From Nitrospira sp. (GTDB lineage: Bacteria > UBA10199 > SBBF01): a DNA stretch of 48,127 nucleotides. The translations under genes were made by a program, and so were the position numbers. The stretch is taken from positions 1 through 48,127 of the forward strand of contig SBBF01000040.1 of the NCBI GenBank assembly GCA_005240075.1. Direction: 5' to 3'. Under the pieces are notes generated by a model. The model saw only the letters and a program-made list of their open reading frames with translations. It was not told the DNA's origin and did no database searches. Below are positions 7,563 through 16,375 of this stretch, one piece after another; the first letter of the stretch is position 1; each line of letters starts with the position of its first letter.

Positions 7563-8765
7563 ATGACCCAAAATGCAAAAACAAACAGACTCTATACCTC
7601 CCTTGGATTGTTTCTTTTTACATGTGCCTTGATCAGCCTGCTTGCAGAAATTTTTGCCTTTAAACAGGCTGAGGGTCTGTCCGAGGATCTTCCCCCTTTC
7701 ATGAGAATCCAGCTTCAAATTGTCAGTTCAATTTTTTTTGCAACTCTGGCTGCTGCCGGCCTCGTTATCATGCGTGGCCAGCGAGCTGCTTTTATCAACC
7801 TGACTCTAAGTCTCCTCACCATCCTCCTTTTTTGTGGACTGGGAGAACTGATTCTCCGATCGTCTTATTTTCAGGACCCCCAAAAAAACAAAACAATATG
7901 GATACCGCCGGCTCTCAAAGAGAGAGACTTGGAAATCACCAGACATCATTATGAAAGAGCCGACAAACACCCTTACGGCTTTAATGATACCGTGAAAACC
8001 ATTTCTAAACCTGCCGGCAAGAAAAGAATAGCTGTTCTGGGAGACTCATTTGTCTGGGGGGAAGGGCTCCCCTATGACCAATCGTGGAACCATCTGTTGG
8101 AGAGAAAAATAGTGGAAAAATACCCCCAAATCGAAGTCCTAAGCTGGGGCAAAAGGGGTTGGGATACATGGCATGAGTTTCAATTCTTGAAAATGGAAGG
8201 AATCAAAAATGAAATTGATTATTTGATCGTTGGTTTTGTGGAAAACGATCCTGACTGGGCCAATATCACCCAGAAAAATTTCATCTGGCAAGGGGCCCTT
8301 TTTTTGAGGCCGATCCATTCCCTCTTTCCCAATCTTCTCGACTTTGTGATTACTTATATCAATAACATCCTGGAGAAAAGGTTTTTCAAGGATTATGGCT
8401 ACGAAGTTTGGCTTGAAAAATTGTATTCTGATGAAAACCTTGACAGTTATGGGTTCCTGCTAAAAGAATTTTCAGAATTTTGCAGGAACAAAAAAATTAC
8501 CCTCTTATTTGTACTGACACCTCATGGCACTCAAGAAAATGAAAGAGGGCATTTTGAAAAAATTGTTTCACTCCTTCAAGCCGCTTCGATCCCCTATTTC
8601 AATCTGTTTTCGCTTGCTTTTGAGCATTTTCACACAATACCTGACCGACAACTCTGGGCCAACCCTGCAAACAGCCATCCAGGCCCTCTTCTGACCCATT
8701 TGTTTGCAAACAGGGTATTCGATTACTTGGAAGAAGAAAAAATCCTACAACAACTCAGTCCATAA
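7563..8765 (+). CDS. Membrane-anchored SGNH/GDSL hydrolase-like protein, copy 1
   Basis: A 400-residue protein with three N-terminal membrane segments (about 13-33, 50-70, 78-98) and a C-terminal SGNH domain. The catalytic blocks are visible: GDSFVWGEG with Ser162, GKRGW around 196-200, GFVENDPDW with Asn228, and NPANSHPG with His372. Such domains are esterases or O-acyl transferases/deacetylases acting on glycans. ATG 7563 is preferred because a good ribosome site (AAGAAGGA) precedes it and the paralogue at 11317 starts at the same alignment point. The two copies are co-linear with no visible indels and flank the carbamoyltransferase/SxtJ/DUF5989 genes. The gene is convergent with the DUF5989 gene, 15 bases apart. 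Confidence 0.85.
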   Translation: MTQNAKTNRLYTSLGLFLFTCALISLLAEIFAFKQAEGLSEDLPPFMRIQLQIVSSIFFATLAAAGLVIMRGQRAAFINLTLSLLTILLFCGLGELILRSSYFQDPQKNKTIWIPPALKERDLEITRHHYERADKHPYGFNDTVKTISKPAGKKRIAVLGDSFVWGEGLPYDQSWNHLLERKIVEKYPQIEVLSWGKRGWDTWHEFQFLKMEGIKNEIDYLIVGFVENDPDWANITQKNFIWQGALFLRPIHSLFPNLLDFVITYINNILEKRFFKDYGYEVWLEKLYSDENLDSYGFLLKEFSEFCRNKKITLLFVLTPHGTQENERGHFEKIVSLLQAASIPYFNLFSLAFEHFHTIPDRQLWANPANSHPGPLLTHLFANRVFDYLEEEKILQQLSP

Positions 8766-8780
8766 AACTGCTCTGCTCCT

Positions 8781-8933
8781 TCAAAACAAAGTATAAATAA
8801 ACGGCGCCACCACACTCCCCTGACTCAAGACGATGAGGGCCCCTAAAAGGAGCAACATGATGATAATCGGCAGGAGCCAGTATTTTTTTCTCACTTTCGC
8901 AAAAGCCCATAGTTCTTTCAAAAAATCGATCAT
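8781..8933 (-). CDS. DUF5989 (SxtK-like) small membrane protein
   Basis: A 50-residue protein: an amphipathic start (MIDFLKELWAFAKVRKKYW), one strongly hydrophobic helix (LLPIIIMLLLLGALIVLSQG) and the conserved end SVVAPFIYTLF. This is the DUF5989 pattern, the same as the ~54-residue SxtK encoded next to the carbamoyltransferase SxtI in saxitoxin clusters. Such proteins are found beside NodU/SxtI-type carbamoyltransferases and SxtJ in many bacteria; the role is unknown. It ends the minus-strand operon SxtI-like, SxtJ-like, DUF5989. A 79-residue ORF in another frame over this place is a shadow. Confidence 0.85.
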   Translation of the reverse strand: MIDFLKELWAFAKVRKKYWLLPIIIMLLLLGALIVLSQGSVVAPFIYTLF

Positions 8934-8943
8934 AATATACCTT

Positions 8944-9022
8944 CCCGCTCGGTTCCCTCGCGATGAAGGGAGCTGCCACGCTCAGGACTGGCAAAGCCAG
9001 CTCCTTCGACCGCTAGCGTTCG
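8944..9022. repeat. Intergenic palindromic repeat between SxtJ-like and DUF5989 genes
   Basis: This 100-bp gap holds a hairpin ACTGGC-AAA-GCCAG (about 8986-9000), the palindrome CGCTAGCG, and the words CGCTCAGGA and CCTTCGAC. The same words occur in the intergenic repeats at 39338-39365 and 45083-45153, and the CTGGCTTTGCCAGT hairpin recurs at 17011-17024 in the opposite orientation. It looks like a dispersed REP-type element inserted within the operon. Confidence 0.55.
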
Positions 9023-9033
9023 AGCCTTTCTTC

Positions 9034-9432
9034 TTAAAATTGCCTCTCCATATCATCTGCCGATAATTTTCTATTTTCATCAGAAATCCGATAGCTTTTT
9101 TTGTCCTTTTCAAATGATCGGTGCAGAGGATCCCCTTTTCCAAGCCTGATGAATAATCCCACCGGCGTAAAGATGACATAAAACAAAAATCCGAGAATAA
9201 TTCTGGTATTCACCCACCCCAAAAAATGGCCGATCTTCATCCATGGAAGATAAGGATACAACAAGACACGGGGAAAGAAAAGTGCCGGAAAAATTAGGCC
9301 GGCCGCAAGAGCCACAGCCCAGAGTCTTAAGGGTTTCTGATGAAAGAGCCAAGGCCAAATGCCGATGATGCCAAAAACAGCCCCGACCATTAGTCCAAAT
9401 TGCCTCAAAATTTTTGTCTGCATTTCTTTCAT
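9034..9432 (-). CDS. SxtJ-family membrane protein
   Basis: A 132-residue protein with three to four hydrophobic segments (FGLMVGAVFGIIGIWPWLF, LWAVALAAGLIFPALFF, ILGFLFYVIFTPVGLFIRLG) and a charged cytoplasmic tail with KGDPLHRSFEKDKKSYR. This matches the SxtJ family by size, topology and the conserved LGKGDPL...SYW/YR-like tail, and by position directly after the carbamoyltransferase gene (stop and start one base apart). The function is unknown; it is thought to work with the carbamoyltransferase. A TTG five codons upstream (9447) is an alternative start overlapping the previous gene. Confidence 0.82.
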   Translation of the reverse strand: MKEMQTKILRQFGLMVGAVFGIIGIWPWLFHQKPLRLWAVALAAGLIFPALFFPRVLLYPYLPWMKIGHFLGWVNTRIILGFLFYVIFTPVGLFIRLGKGDPLHRSFEKDKKSYRISDENRKLSADDMERQF

Positions 9433-9433
9433 G

Positions 9434-11266
9434 CTAATCCAATTCAAATTCCTTCATCCAGTCTTTGTCATCTGCTGTTTTCGGCTGATCTTTTTTATCA
9501 AGAACAAAATTTTCCAATACCAGAATATCCATTTCGGTCCGCATAAAGCAACGATAGGCATCTTCAAGAGAACAAACGATCGGTTCTCCTCTCACATTGA
9601 ATGAGGTATTGACAATAACAGGACATCCACTCTTTTTTTCAAACTCCTGAATCAGCCGATAAAAACGGGGATTCGTCTCCCGATGGACGGTCTGGATGCG
9701 GGCGGAATAATCGACATGAGTGACAGCCGGAATATCCGACTTGGGAATATTTAACAGATCGATCCCCCATTTTTTCTGGTCATCTTCAGTCAAACGAATT
9801 TGCCTCTCTTTTTTGACCGGAGCCACCAGCAACATATAGGGGCTGTCGCAGTCGATTTCAAAATAGTCGGAAACCTTCTCCCTCAACACAGCGGGGGCAA
9901 AGGGACGAAACGATTCGCGATACTTGATTTTAAGATTCATAACCGACTGCATTTTGGTGGAACGGGCATCGCCAATAATACTTCGGGCCCCCAAAGCACG
10001 AGGGCCAAACTCCATCCGTCCCGAAAACCACCCCACCACTTTCTCCTGAGCCAAGTCATCAGCTACCTGTTCAAAAAAAAGATCGTCCGAATAAAAGTGA
10101 TAAGGAATTCTGGAAGAATCCAAAAAATGCCGGATGTCGTCATGGGAATAAGAAGGACCCAGGTAAGATCCTTTCAGGCTGTCCCCTTTTTGGGGAATAC
10201 GGGGCTTGTTGTAATAACGATGCCAGGTTTCCAATGCAGCCCCTAAAGCTCCCCCGGCGTCCCCTGCCGCCGGCTGAATCCAGACCCCCTTGAAAGGTCC
10301 TTCGCGCAGCAACCTTCCGTTGGCGACACAATTCAACGCAACCCCTCCCGCCAGACAAAGATAGTCCATGCCCGTTTCCCGATGAAGAGTCCGACCCAAT
10401 CTCAACACAATCTCTTCAGTTACTTCCTGAACCGACCGGGCCAGATCCATTTCCTTTTGTGTCAGGGGAGATTCCGGTTGCCGTGCCGGTCCTTCAAAGA
10501 GGGAACTGAATTTTTTTCCAGTCATCGTCAGGCCGGTGCAGTAATTGAAATAGTCCTGGTTCAAACGAAAAGTGCCGTCTTCTTTGAGATCGATCAAATG
10601 ATCCAAAATCTTTTGAACATAAACGGGCCTGCCGTAAGGGGCGAGCCCCATCACCTTGTACTCGCCGGAATTGACTTTGAATCCGGTGTAATAAGTAAAG
10701 GCGGAATACAACAGCCCCAGCGAATGGGGAAAACGAATTTCCCACAGAGGAGTCAAACGATTTTCCTTTCCCAGCCAGGCTGTGGAAGTGGACCATTCCC
10801 CCACCCCATCCAAACAGAGAACCGCCGCATTCAAGTAAGGAGAGGGAAAAAAAGCGCTCGCTGCGTGGGAGAGATGATGTTCAGAAAAAAGGAGCTTCAC
10901 CGGCGCAAAACCAAAATGAGTTTTAAGTTCCTTGATGAGGGTGTTTTTTAAAAAAAGTTTTTCTTTAAGCCAGACCGGCATGGCCGTCAAAAAAGAGGTG
11001 ATGCCCTTGGGAGCGTAAGAGAGGTAGGTTTCCAAAAGACGCTCAAATTTGACAAAAGGTTTTTCATAAAAAACCACCGCATCAATCTGGCTGAGTGAGA
11101 TCTTCCGTTCCTGAAGACAATACGCAATGGCGTTTTTGGGGAAACGGGCGTCATGTTTTTTGCGGGTAAACCGTTCTTCCTGGGCGGCAGAAACAATTTC
11201 CCCCTCTTCCACCAAACAAGCCGCCGCATCGTGATAATAACCTGAAAGACCGAGAATACATGTCAT
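9434..11266 (-). CDS. NodU/SxtI-type O-carbamoyltransferase
   Basis: A 610-residue enzyme of the CmcH/NodU family, which transfers the carbamoyl group of carbamoyl phosphate to a hydroxyl of a sugar or natural product through an adenylated intermediate. The N-terminal half begins GLSGYYHDAAACLVEEGEIV and contains the metal/ATP site block SEHHLSHAASAFFPSPY (about 136-152). The C-terminal half has CLAGGVALNCVANG, the GRMEFGPRALGARSI block and NTSFNVRGEPIV, all typical. Length is that of SxtI/NodU. It heads the operon with the SxtJ-like and DUF5989 genes. In this glycan-rich setting a surface polysaccharide is the likely acceptor; that is an inference. Confidence 0.93.
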   Translation of the reverse strand: MTCILGLSGYYHDAAACLVEEGEIVSAAQEERFTRKKHDARFPKNAIAYCLQERKISLSQIDAVVFYEKPFVKFERLLETYLSYAPKGITSFLTAMPVWLKEKLFLKNTLIKELKTHFGFAPVKLLFSEHHLSHAASAFFPSPYLNAAVLCLDGVGEWSTSTAWLGKENRLTPLWEIRFPHSLGLLYSAFTYYTGFKVNSGEYKVMGLAPYGRPVYVQKILDHLIDLKEDGTFRLNQDYFNYCTGLTMTGKKFSSLFEGPARQPESPLTQKEMDLARSVQEVTEEIVLRLGRTLHRETGMDYLCLAGGVALNCVANGRLLREGPFKGVWIQPAAGDAGGALGAALETWHRYYNKPRIPQKGDSLKGSYLGPSYSHDDIRHFLDSSRIPYHFYSDDLFFEQVADDLAQEKVVGWFSGRMEFGPRALGARSIIGDARSTKMQSVMNLKIKYRESFRPFAPAVLREKVSDYFEIDCDSPYMLLVAPVKKERQIRLTEDDQKKWGIDLLNIPKSDIPAVTHVDYSARIQTVHRETNPRFYRLIQEFEKKSGCPVIVNTSFNVRGEPIVCSLEDAYRCFMRTEMDILVLENFVLDKKDQPKTADDKDWMKEFELD

Positions 11267-11316
11267 AGGAAAGAGCTTGGTTAATACCTAATCTGGAAGT
11301 AAAATAATAGTTTAAA

Positions 11317-12531
11317 ATGCCTCATCAGTCCAAGACAAACAAACTTTACACTTTTTTTGGGTGGTTCCTGTTGATCTACGGACTCATTAATATTCTTGTT
11401 GAAATTTTTGCCTTCAAACCTCCCCCAGAGATCCGTACTTCCTTTCCCCTTTTCCAGAAAACCCAATTACAGGTCATCAATTCAATATTTTTTTCATTAC
11501 TGGCTTTTGGAGGACTGATCATTATTCGTGGCAAGCGAACTGCTCTTTTCAACATGGGGTTGAGTCTCACCACGATTTTTTTATTCTGCGGATTTGCTGA
11601 ACTTGTTCTCCGATTGCCTTATTTTCAGGATCCCGAAAAAAACAAAGCAATCTGGATTCCTCCCCGCCTCAAAGCTTTGGACCTGGAAATCAACAAACCA
11701 AACTATGAAAGGGCCTCCCAACATCCTGACGGTTTTAATGATGAAGTCAGAACTATTTCCAAACCGGCCGGAAGGAAGAGAATAGCCATTTTGGGAGACT
11801 CATTCGTATGGGGAGAGGGACTCCCCTACGGCCAGTCATGGAATCATCTTTTGGAAAAAAAAATAGCTGAAACTTACCCCCGGTTTGAAGTCTTAAGTTG
11901 GGGAAAAAGAGGATGGAATACCCTTAATCAGTTTCATTTTTTGGAAAAAAAAGGAATCAACTATGATATTGATTATCTGATTGTCGGTTTTGTGGAAAAT
12001 GATCCTGATTGGGCCAAAATAACCCAAAAACATTTCATCTGGCAGGGGACCTGGTTTTTAAGGCCTGCCCACTTCCTCTTTCCAAATCTTCTCGATTTCG
12101 TGGCTAGTGGCATCAACAACATCCTGGAAAAAAATTTTTTTAATGATTACGGGTATAACGCATGGCTTGAAAAATTATACTCGGAAAAAAATCTGGTCGG
12201 TTACAGGTCCTTGTTAAAAGAAGTTTCAGAATTCAGCAGGGACAATAAAATTCCCCTCCTGTTTGTACTGACTCCGCAGAATGTTGGAGAAGAAGTAAAA
12301 AAACATTTTGAAAGGATTATTCCGTTGCTCGAAGGAGCTTCAATTTCTTATCTTAATCTTTTTCCGGATGCGTATGATCGTTTTCATGCCCTGCCTGAAC
12401 GACAACTCTGGGCCAATCCGGCAAATTCTCATCCGGGAAAAGAACTCAACGAATTGTTTGCAGACAAGGTTTTTGAACATCTCCGATCAACCGGGGTCTT
12501 GGAGGATCGAGTGAACAATGCAAAAGATTAA
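11317..12531 (+). CDS. Membrane-anchored SGNH/GDSL hydrolase-like protein, copy 2
   Basis: A 404-residue paralogue of the protein at 7563-8765, co-linear from the first to the last block: three N-terminal membrane segments, then GDSFVWGEG with Ser162, GKRGW, GFVENDPDW and NPANSHPG. All SGNH catalytic residues are kept, so it should be active as an esterase or acyl-transfer enzyme on the outer face of the membrane. It is divergent from the carbamoyltransferase gene with a 50-bp gap, so their expression may be coordinated. Its 3' end overlaps the ATG of the broken GT-C gene by 14 bases, showing that a membrane glycosyltransferase-like gene was once coupled to it. Confidence 0.85.
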   Translation: MPHQSKTNKLYTFFGWFLLIYGLINILVEIFAFKPPPEIRTSFPLFQKTQLQVINSIFFSLLAFGGLIIIRGKRTALFNMGLSLTTIFLFCGFAELVLRLPYFQDPEKNKAIWIPPRLKALDLEINKPNYERASQHPDGFNDEVRTISKPAGRKRIAILGDSFVWGEGLPYGQSWNHLLEKKIAETYPRFEVLSWGKRGWNTLNQFHFLEKKGINYDIDYLIVGFVENDPDWAKITQKHFIWQGTWFLRPAHFLFPNLLDFVASGINNILEKNFFNDYGYNAWLEKLYSEKNLVGYRSLLKEVSEFSRDNKIPLLFVLTPQNVGEEVKKHFERIIPLLEGASISYLNLFPDAYDRFHALPERQLWANPANSHPGKELNELFADKVFEHLRSTGVLEDRVNNAKD

Positions 12532-12971
12532 ACTTATTATTTATGCCATCTTTCTCGCTGTAGTCTTTGGTTATCAGCCGTTGCGCAGTTTTGACCTTTG
12601 GTGGAATTTATCAAGCGCTGCATGAACATTGCAACACACTAGTTTCATTTACACCGATCCCTTTTCTTACACCGCCTATGGAAAACCCTGGCTACACCAC
12701 GAATGGGGGGCCGGCATGTTGTTTTATTTTGTTTTCTCTTTTTTTGGGCTTAAAGGGCTGGTTTGATTTGCGGTGATTGTTTTTGCCGGGTTTCTTTATT
12801 TTGCCGGCCGTTCCGCACAGGTTCTTCATGGGCCCTGGTTTATTATGAGTTTATTATGATGATACAGCCTACGTTTACGTGACTCGATCTGAAGCCCACA
12901 AATCCCTGATTCAGTCTCATGAGATGACTCAATCACCGGTTGAAAAAATCCTGGTGGAAGAAAAAAAATAA
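12518..12971 (+). pseudogene. Internally deleted GT-C-like membrane protein pseudogene
   Basis: Reading from ATG 12518 gives FGYQPLRSFDLWWNLSSAA and then a stop. The next frame continues with SFIYTDPFSYTAYGKPWLHH and EWGAGMLFYF..., another frame with VFAGFLYFAGRSAQVL. After 12850 comes DDTAYVYVTRSEAHKSLIQS and a stop at 12969. These pieces match the N-terminal ~110 and the C-terminal ~38 residues of the intact relatives at 35995-41062 (for example SDPFSYTALGNPWVHHEWGA and ETAYLYLDRRPAHAEVIAQV). The roughly 350 residues between are missing. It is therefore frameshifted and deleted in the middle. A functional small peptide is very unlikely. Confidence 0.85.
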
Positions 12972-12977
12972 AAAAAA

Positions 12978-13886
12978 CTAGCATCTACTCCTGAACCATT
13001 CGACCGTTTTTGTTAGTCCTGCCTGAAGAGAAAGAGGAGAATCTTTTTGTAAAACACCCGGTTTAAGGACGCTCCGCTTCTGTTCACCCGGTTTGGCGGG
13101 AGCATGGGGAATTTTGATGTCACTGCTTGTCAACTGAAGCAGATGCCCTGCGAGCGTATTAACATCCGTTTCAATTCCGGTCCCCACATTAAAAATCCCT
13201 TTCACCCCTTCCTTCAACGCTTCCAGATTGCAAGCCGCGACATCCTCAACAAAAACATAATCGCGCGTTTGGGTGCCGTCGCCATAAATAACAGGGGTCT
13301 CCCCTTTCAGAAGTTTCTCCGTAAAAATAGCCACAACTCCCGCCTCCCCATGCGCATTCTGCCGGGGGCCATAAACATTGGCGTAACGAAGACAAACAAA
13401 AGGAATACCGTAAGTCCAAAAATAAAACTGAAGGTACTTTTCCACGGAAAGTTTGGCAATGCCATAGGGGCTCTGCGGATCGGTCCTGTGGGATTCATCC
13501 GCTGGATAGGCGTCTTGCTCGCCATAAATGGCCCCACCTGTAGAGGCAAAAACAAATTTTTTGACCCCTGATTTTCTGGCCGCCTCAAAAAGATTGAGAC
13601 TCCCCACAATATTCACCCCCGCATCATAACAAGGGTTCTCGACCGATTTTCTCACATCGATTTGTGCCGCATGATGATTGACCAGATCTGGCTTTTCCTT
13701 CTCCAATATCTGAAAAACTTCCGGAGATTCTATGCTTGAATGATAAAATCGGACATTGTGAGACACATGATCTTTTTTCCCCGTACTCAAATTGTCTACA
13801 ACGATAACGTCGTGTCCCTCTTTGAGATAGGCATCCGCTACATGCGATGCAATGAATCCAGCTCCGCCTGTTACCAATATCTTCAT
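12978..13886 (-). CDS. NAD-dependent sugar epimerase/dehydratase (GalE-like)
   Basis: A 302-residue extended short-chain dehydrogenase. The N-terminal NAD-binding motif is TGGAGFIASH (residues 6-15, GxxGxxG), followed by VVDNLSTGKKDHV. The catalytic set is Ser115/Thr116 (FASTGGAIYG) and Tyr141-x3-Lys145 (SPYGIAK). The substrate domain has VCLRYANVYGPRQN and FNVGTG. This is the UDP-glucose 4-epimerase-like branch that supplies UDP-galactose- or UDP-glucuronate-type donors in surface-glycan loci. The exact sugar cannot be assigned. It is convergent with the pseudogene (6 bases) and divergent from the permease gene. Confidence 0.88.
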   Translation of the reverse strand: MKILVTGGAGFIASHVADAYLKEGHDVIVVDNLSTGKKDHVSHNVRFYHSSIESPEVFQILEKEKPDLVNHHAAQIDVRKSVENPCYDAGVNIVGSLNLFEAARKSGVKKFVFASTGGAIYGEQDAYPADESHRTDPQSPYGIAKLSVEKYLQFYFWTYGIPFVCLRYANVYGPRQNAHGEAGVVAIFTEKLLKGETPVIYGDGTQTRDYVFVEDVAACNLEALKEGVKGIFNVGTGIETDVNTLAGHLLQLTSSDIKIPHAPAKPGEQKRSVLKPGVLQKDSPLSLQAGLTKTVEWFRSRC

Positions 13887-13957
13887 TAAGATATGAGTTT
13901 ATCTAAAACTCTTCCGGAATTAAAGAAATTAAAATCGGATCGACAAGCTTGCTTGAG

Positions 13958-15355
13958 ATGAGTTATAATTTTAATTTTTTATTGAAACTTGAACGAACAC
14001 ATGGGTTCTTAACCTCCTTCCTGATCGTCGTTTCCACCATGGTGGGAACTGGGATCTATTTCTCAACAGGCAGTATATTGGCCATTACGCAAAACGGGGG
14101 AATGGCCCTCGTTCTCTGGGCTTTAGGGGGATTTGTCGCTCTGACAGGGGCCCTTTGTTATGCCGAGCTGTCTGCCATGATGCCCGATTGCGGGGGAGAA
14201 TATCTTTATCTCAAAAAAACTTTTGGCCTCTTGCCTGCATTCCTGACCGGCTGGATTTCTATTCTGGTCGGCTTTTCCGCATCGATTGCCGCCTGCGCCC
14301 TCTCTCTTTCAGAATATTTTCACAATTTCCTTCTGCAACTCTTGGGACCAATGTCCTTTCCGGAATCCCTCTTCGCAGAAAAAACTGCCCAAAAAACAGC
14401 CGCCTCAGCCGTTATTTTTTTCTTTGGATTATTTCATATGGTGAACATGAAAATGGGGCGAGCCATTCAAAATAGTCTCGCCGTTTTAAAAATTGCAGTG
14501 GCCCTTTTGTTCACAGCATTTGGGATTTATTTTATCGAATGGAGCAACCTGGAACGGATCGGACTCGTTTCCTTTCCGTCAGGAATAAACTTAAACAGTT
14601 TTTCCCAGTTAAGCCTCGGCCTCCTCATCGTTTCCTTTGCCTATTCAGGATGGAACAGTTCGGCCTATATCGGCGGAGAAATTAAAAATCCAGACAAAAA
14701 CCTCCCCCTTTCATTGATTGGGGGAACTGTGTTCACCATGCTCCTCTATCTTCTTCTGAATATCATATTCCTCATGTCGGCTCCTGCTGAAGAATTGGCG
14801 GGCCAGAACACCATTGCCGCCATTGCGGCTCAACACCTTTTTGGACCTAAAGTTGCAGCCAGCCTGACTCTTGGAATAGTGCTGGTACTTTTATCGTCCA
14901 TTTGCGTTCAACTGATGGTGGGGCCCCGCATTTGCTATTCCATGGCTCAAGACAGAGTCATTTTCAGCGCCTTGGGAGTTGTCAGCCTCCGATTTCATAC
15001 CCCGGTTTTTGCTGTTTTGCTGATCACCGCTGTTTCGATTCTTTATGTTCTGGTGGGAAACCCTGATCTTCTCATGCAATACATGGGATTTGCCTTGAGC
15101 ATCTTTCCTTTCATTACTGTTCTCTCCCTGATGATTTTACGCCACCGTTATCCCACTTTGAAGAGACCTTACAAAGTCCCCTGGTATCCGCTGACACCGA
15201 TTCTCCATCTCTTGTTAAGCGGCCTGACAATGATCGCATCCCTCATCAGCATGGCTAAAAGCTCCCTTTTTGCCGTGAGCGTTCTCTTATTGGGCATTCC
15301 TGTTTATTTTTTGTGGAAACGTTTTTTGATCAGGAATAAAATGCCGATCAATTAA
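13958..15355 (+). CDS. APC-superfamily amino acid permease
   Basis: A 465-residue polytopic membrane protein with about twelve hydrophobic helices. The first helix carries the hallmark VVSTMVGTGIYFSTG (APC consensus GxGIF), followed by GGFVALTGALCYAELSAMMP and the YSGWNSSAYIGGEIKNPDKN block in helix 6-7. These are typical of the amino acid/polyamine/organocation transporters, especially LAT-like exchangers. The substrate is unknown. ATG 13958 is chosen; an in-frame TTG lies nine bases upstream. It is the first gene of the plus-strand run, 21 bases before a methyltransferase gene. It may supply an amino acid precursor, or simply be a neighbour. Confidence 0.88.
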   Translation: MSYNFNFLLKLERTHGFLTSFLIVVSTMVGTGIYFSTGSILAITQNGGMALVLWALGGFVALTGALCYAELSAMMPDCGGEYLYLKKTFGLLPAFLTGWISILVGFSASIAACALSLSEYFHNFLLQLLGPMSFPESLFAEKTAQKTAASAVIFFFGLFHMVNMKMGRAIQNSLAVLKIAVALLFTAFGIYFIEWSNLERIGLVSFPSGINLNSFSQLSLGLLIVSFAYSGWNSSAYIGGEIKNPDKNLPLSLIGGTVFTMLLYLLLNIIFLMSAPAEELAGQNTIAAIAAQHLFGPKVAASLTLGIVLVLLSSICVQLMVGPRICYSMAQDRVIFSALGVVSLRFHTPVFAVLLITAVSILYVLVGNPDLLMQYMGFALSIFPFITVLSLMILRHRYPTLKRPYKVPWYPLTPILHLLLSGLTMIASLISMAKSSLFAVSVLLLGIPVYFLWKRFLIRNKMPIN

Positions 15356-15376
15356 TAATAACGAAAGGAACTCCCC

Positions 15377-16375
15377 ATGAATCCTGAAAATAAAAAAAAC
15401 AAAAATGCGTTTTGGTTGATTCTCATCCTTTTGCTCTGTGGAGTCATTGTATTCCAACAGCTGCAAAAGCCGGAAATGCCCCCCTCCCCTGCAAGTTTTG
15501 TTGAGGAGCAAACCGGACAGAAACTGCCGGAACTTTCCCTTTATGTAAGAGAAAAAATACTGCAGGATACCGTCTCAAGTCTTCGGGAGAGCAATGGCTC
15601 CTCAGTTTATAACATCGGTATTTATTCAATGTACATGGGGATCATCAAAAAATATTTTCCTTCGATTGAGGGGCTCCACCTATTGGAAATTGGACCAGGA
15701 TCCAACCTGGCCAGCGGCACCCTGATGGTCTTGGGAGGGGTGGACAAGTATTATGGTGTGGACATTTACAAGGATCCGGAATTTTACAATCCTCTTCCGT
15801 TTCAAAGCCTGTCGCTCTTGATCAAGCAGTTTATTCCTGAATTAAACCGGTTTCCCTTAAACCGGGCCTTTGATTTTAAAGACAACAAGGTTGTCTACAA
15901 TGAGGACCGAATCGTTTATCTTTATCCCTACCTTTCGTCCAACTTTCCCATGAACCCGGGTGTTCTTGATTTTGTTTTCTCCCATTCCACTCTTGAACAT
16001 GTAATCACCCCCCAACAGACCGTCGTTCGCATTTCTGAGACTTTAAAACCGGGGGGCATTACCGCGCACGGGATTGATTTGCGCGATCATGATGATTTTA
16101 CACGTCCCTATGAATTCCTCAAATACGACGGAAAAATATGGGCTGACAAATTCAATGATGAAAATATCCACCTGTACACCAATCGCTGGCGCGCCAAAGA
16201 TTATATTAAAGCCTTTAGAGAAGCCGGTTTTGAAATTTTGGAACAAAAAACTGAAAGCGCCGGCCAAATCACGGAGGAAACCAAAAAAACATTCAGCCCT
16301 GAATTCCAGAAATACACGCCGGAAGAATTGGCTGTCACCCATCTGACTCTTGTGGCTCGTAAACCAAAATTGTGA
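15377..16375 (+). CDS. Membrane-anchored class I SAM-dependent methyltransferase
   Basis: A 332-residue protein with one N-terminal membrane helix (residues 11-27, FWLILILLLCGVIVF) and a Rossmann methyltransferase domain. Motif I is LLEIGPGSNLASG (102-114), motif II ends in YYGVDIYKD, and the post-motif block is FSHSTLEHVITPQQTV with LKPGGITAHGIDLRDHDDF. The SDLR/HSTLEHV pattern is that of methyltransferases found in glycan clusters. A ribosome site (AAAGGAA) precedes the ATG. Its stop overlaps the GTG start of the next methyltransferase by four bases. Acceptor unknown. Confidence 0.85.
   Translation: MNPENKKNKNAFWLILILLLCGVIVFQQLQKPEMPPSPASFVEEQTGQKLPELSLYVREKILQDTVSSLRESNGSSVYNIGIYSMYMGIIKKYFPSIEGLHLLEIGPGSNLASGTLMVLGGVDKYYGVDIYKDPEFYNPLPFQSLSLLIKQFIPELNRFPLNRAFDFKDNKVVYNEDRIVYLYPYLSSNFPMNPGVLDFVFSHSTLEHVITPQQTVVRISETLKPGGITAHGIDLRDHDDFTRPYEFLKYDGKIWADKFNDENIHLYTNRWRAKDYIKAFREAGFEILEQKTESAGQITEETKKTFSPEFQKYTPEELAVTHLTLVARKPKL

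Noticed and set aside
8755-8994. 79-residue minus-strand ORF
   Set aside because: It overlaps the DUF5989 gene in another frame and has no recognisable features; the 50-residue frame has a clear family pattern.
10382-10951. 189-residue plus-strand ORF opposite the carbamoyltransferase gene
   Set aside because: It is a shadow of a well-conserved enzyme gene, with no ribosome site or family pattern.
9034-11266. Part of a saxitoxin cluster
   Set aside because: Only the SxtI, SxtJ and SxtK-like trio is present; no SxtA-type polyketide synthase, amidinotransferase or other toxin genes. The trio is common in glycan loci.
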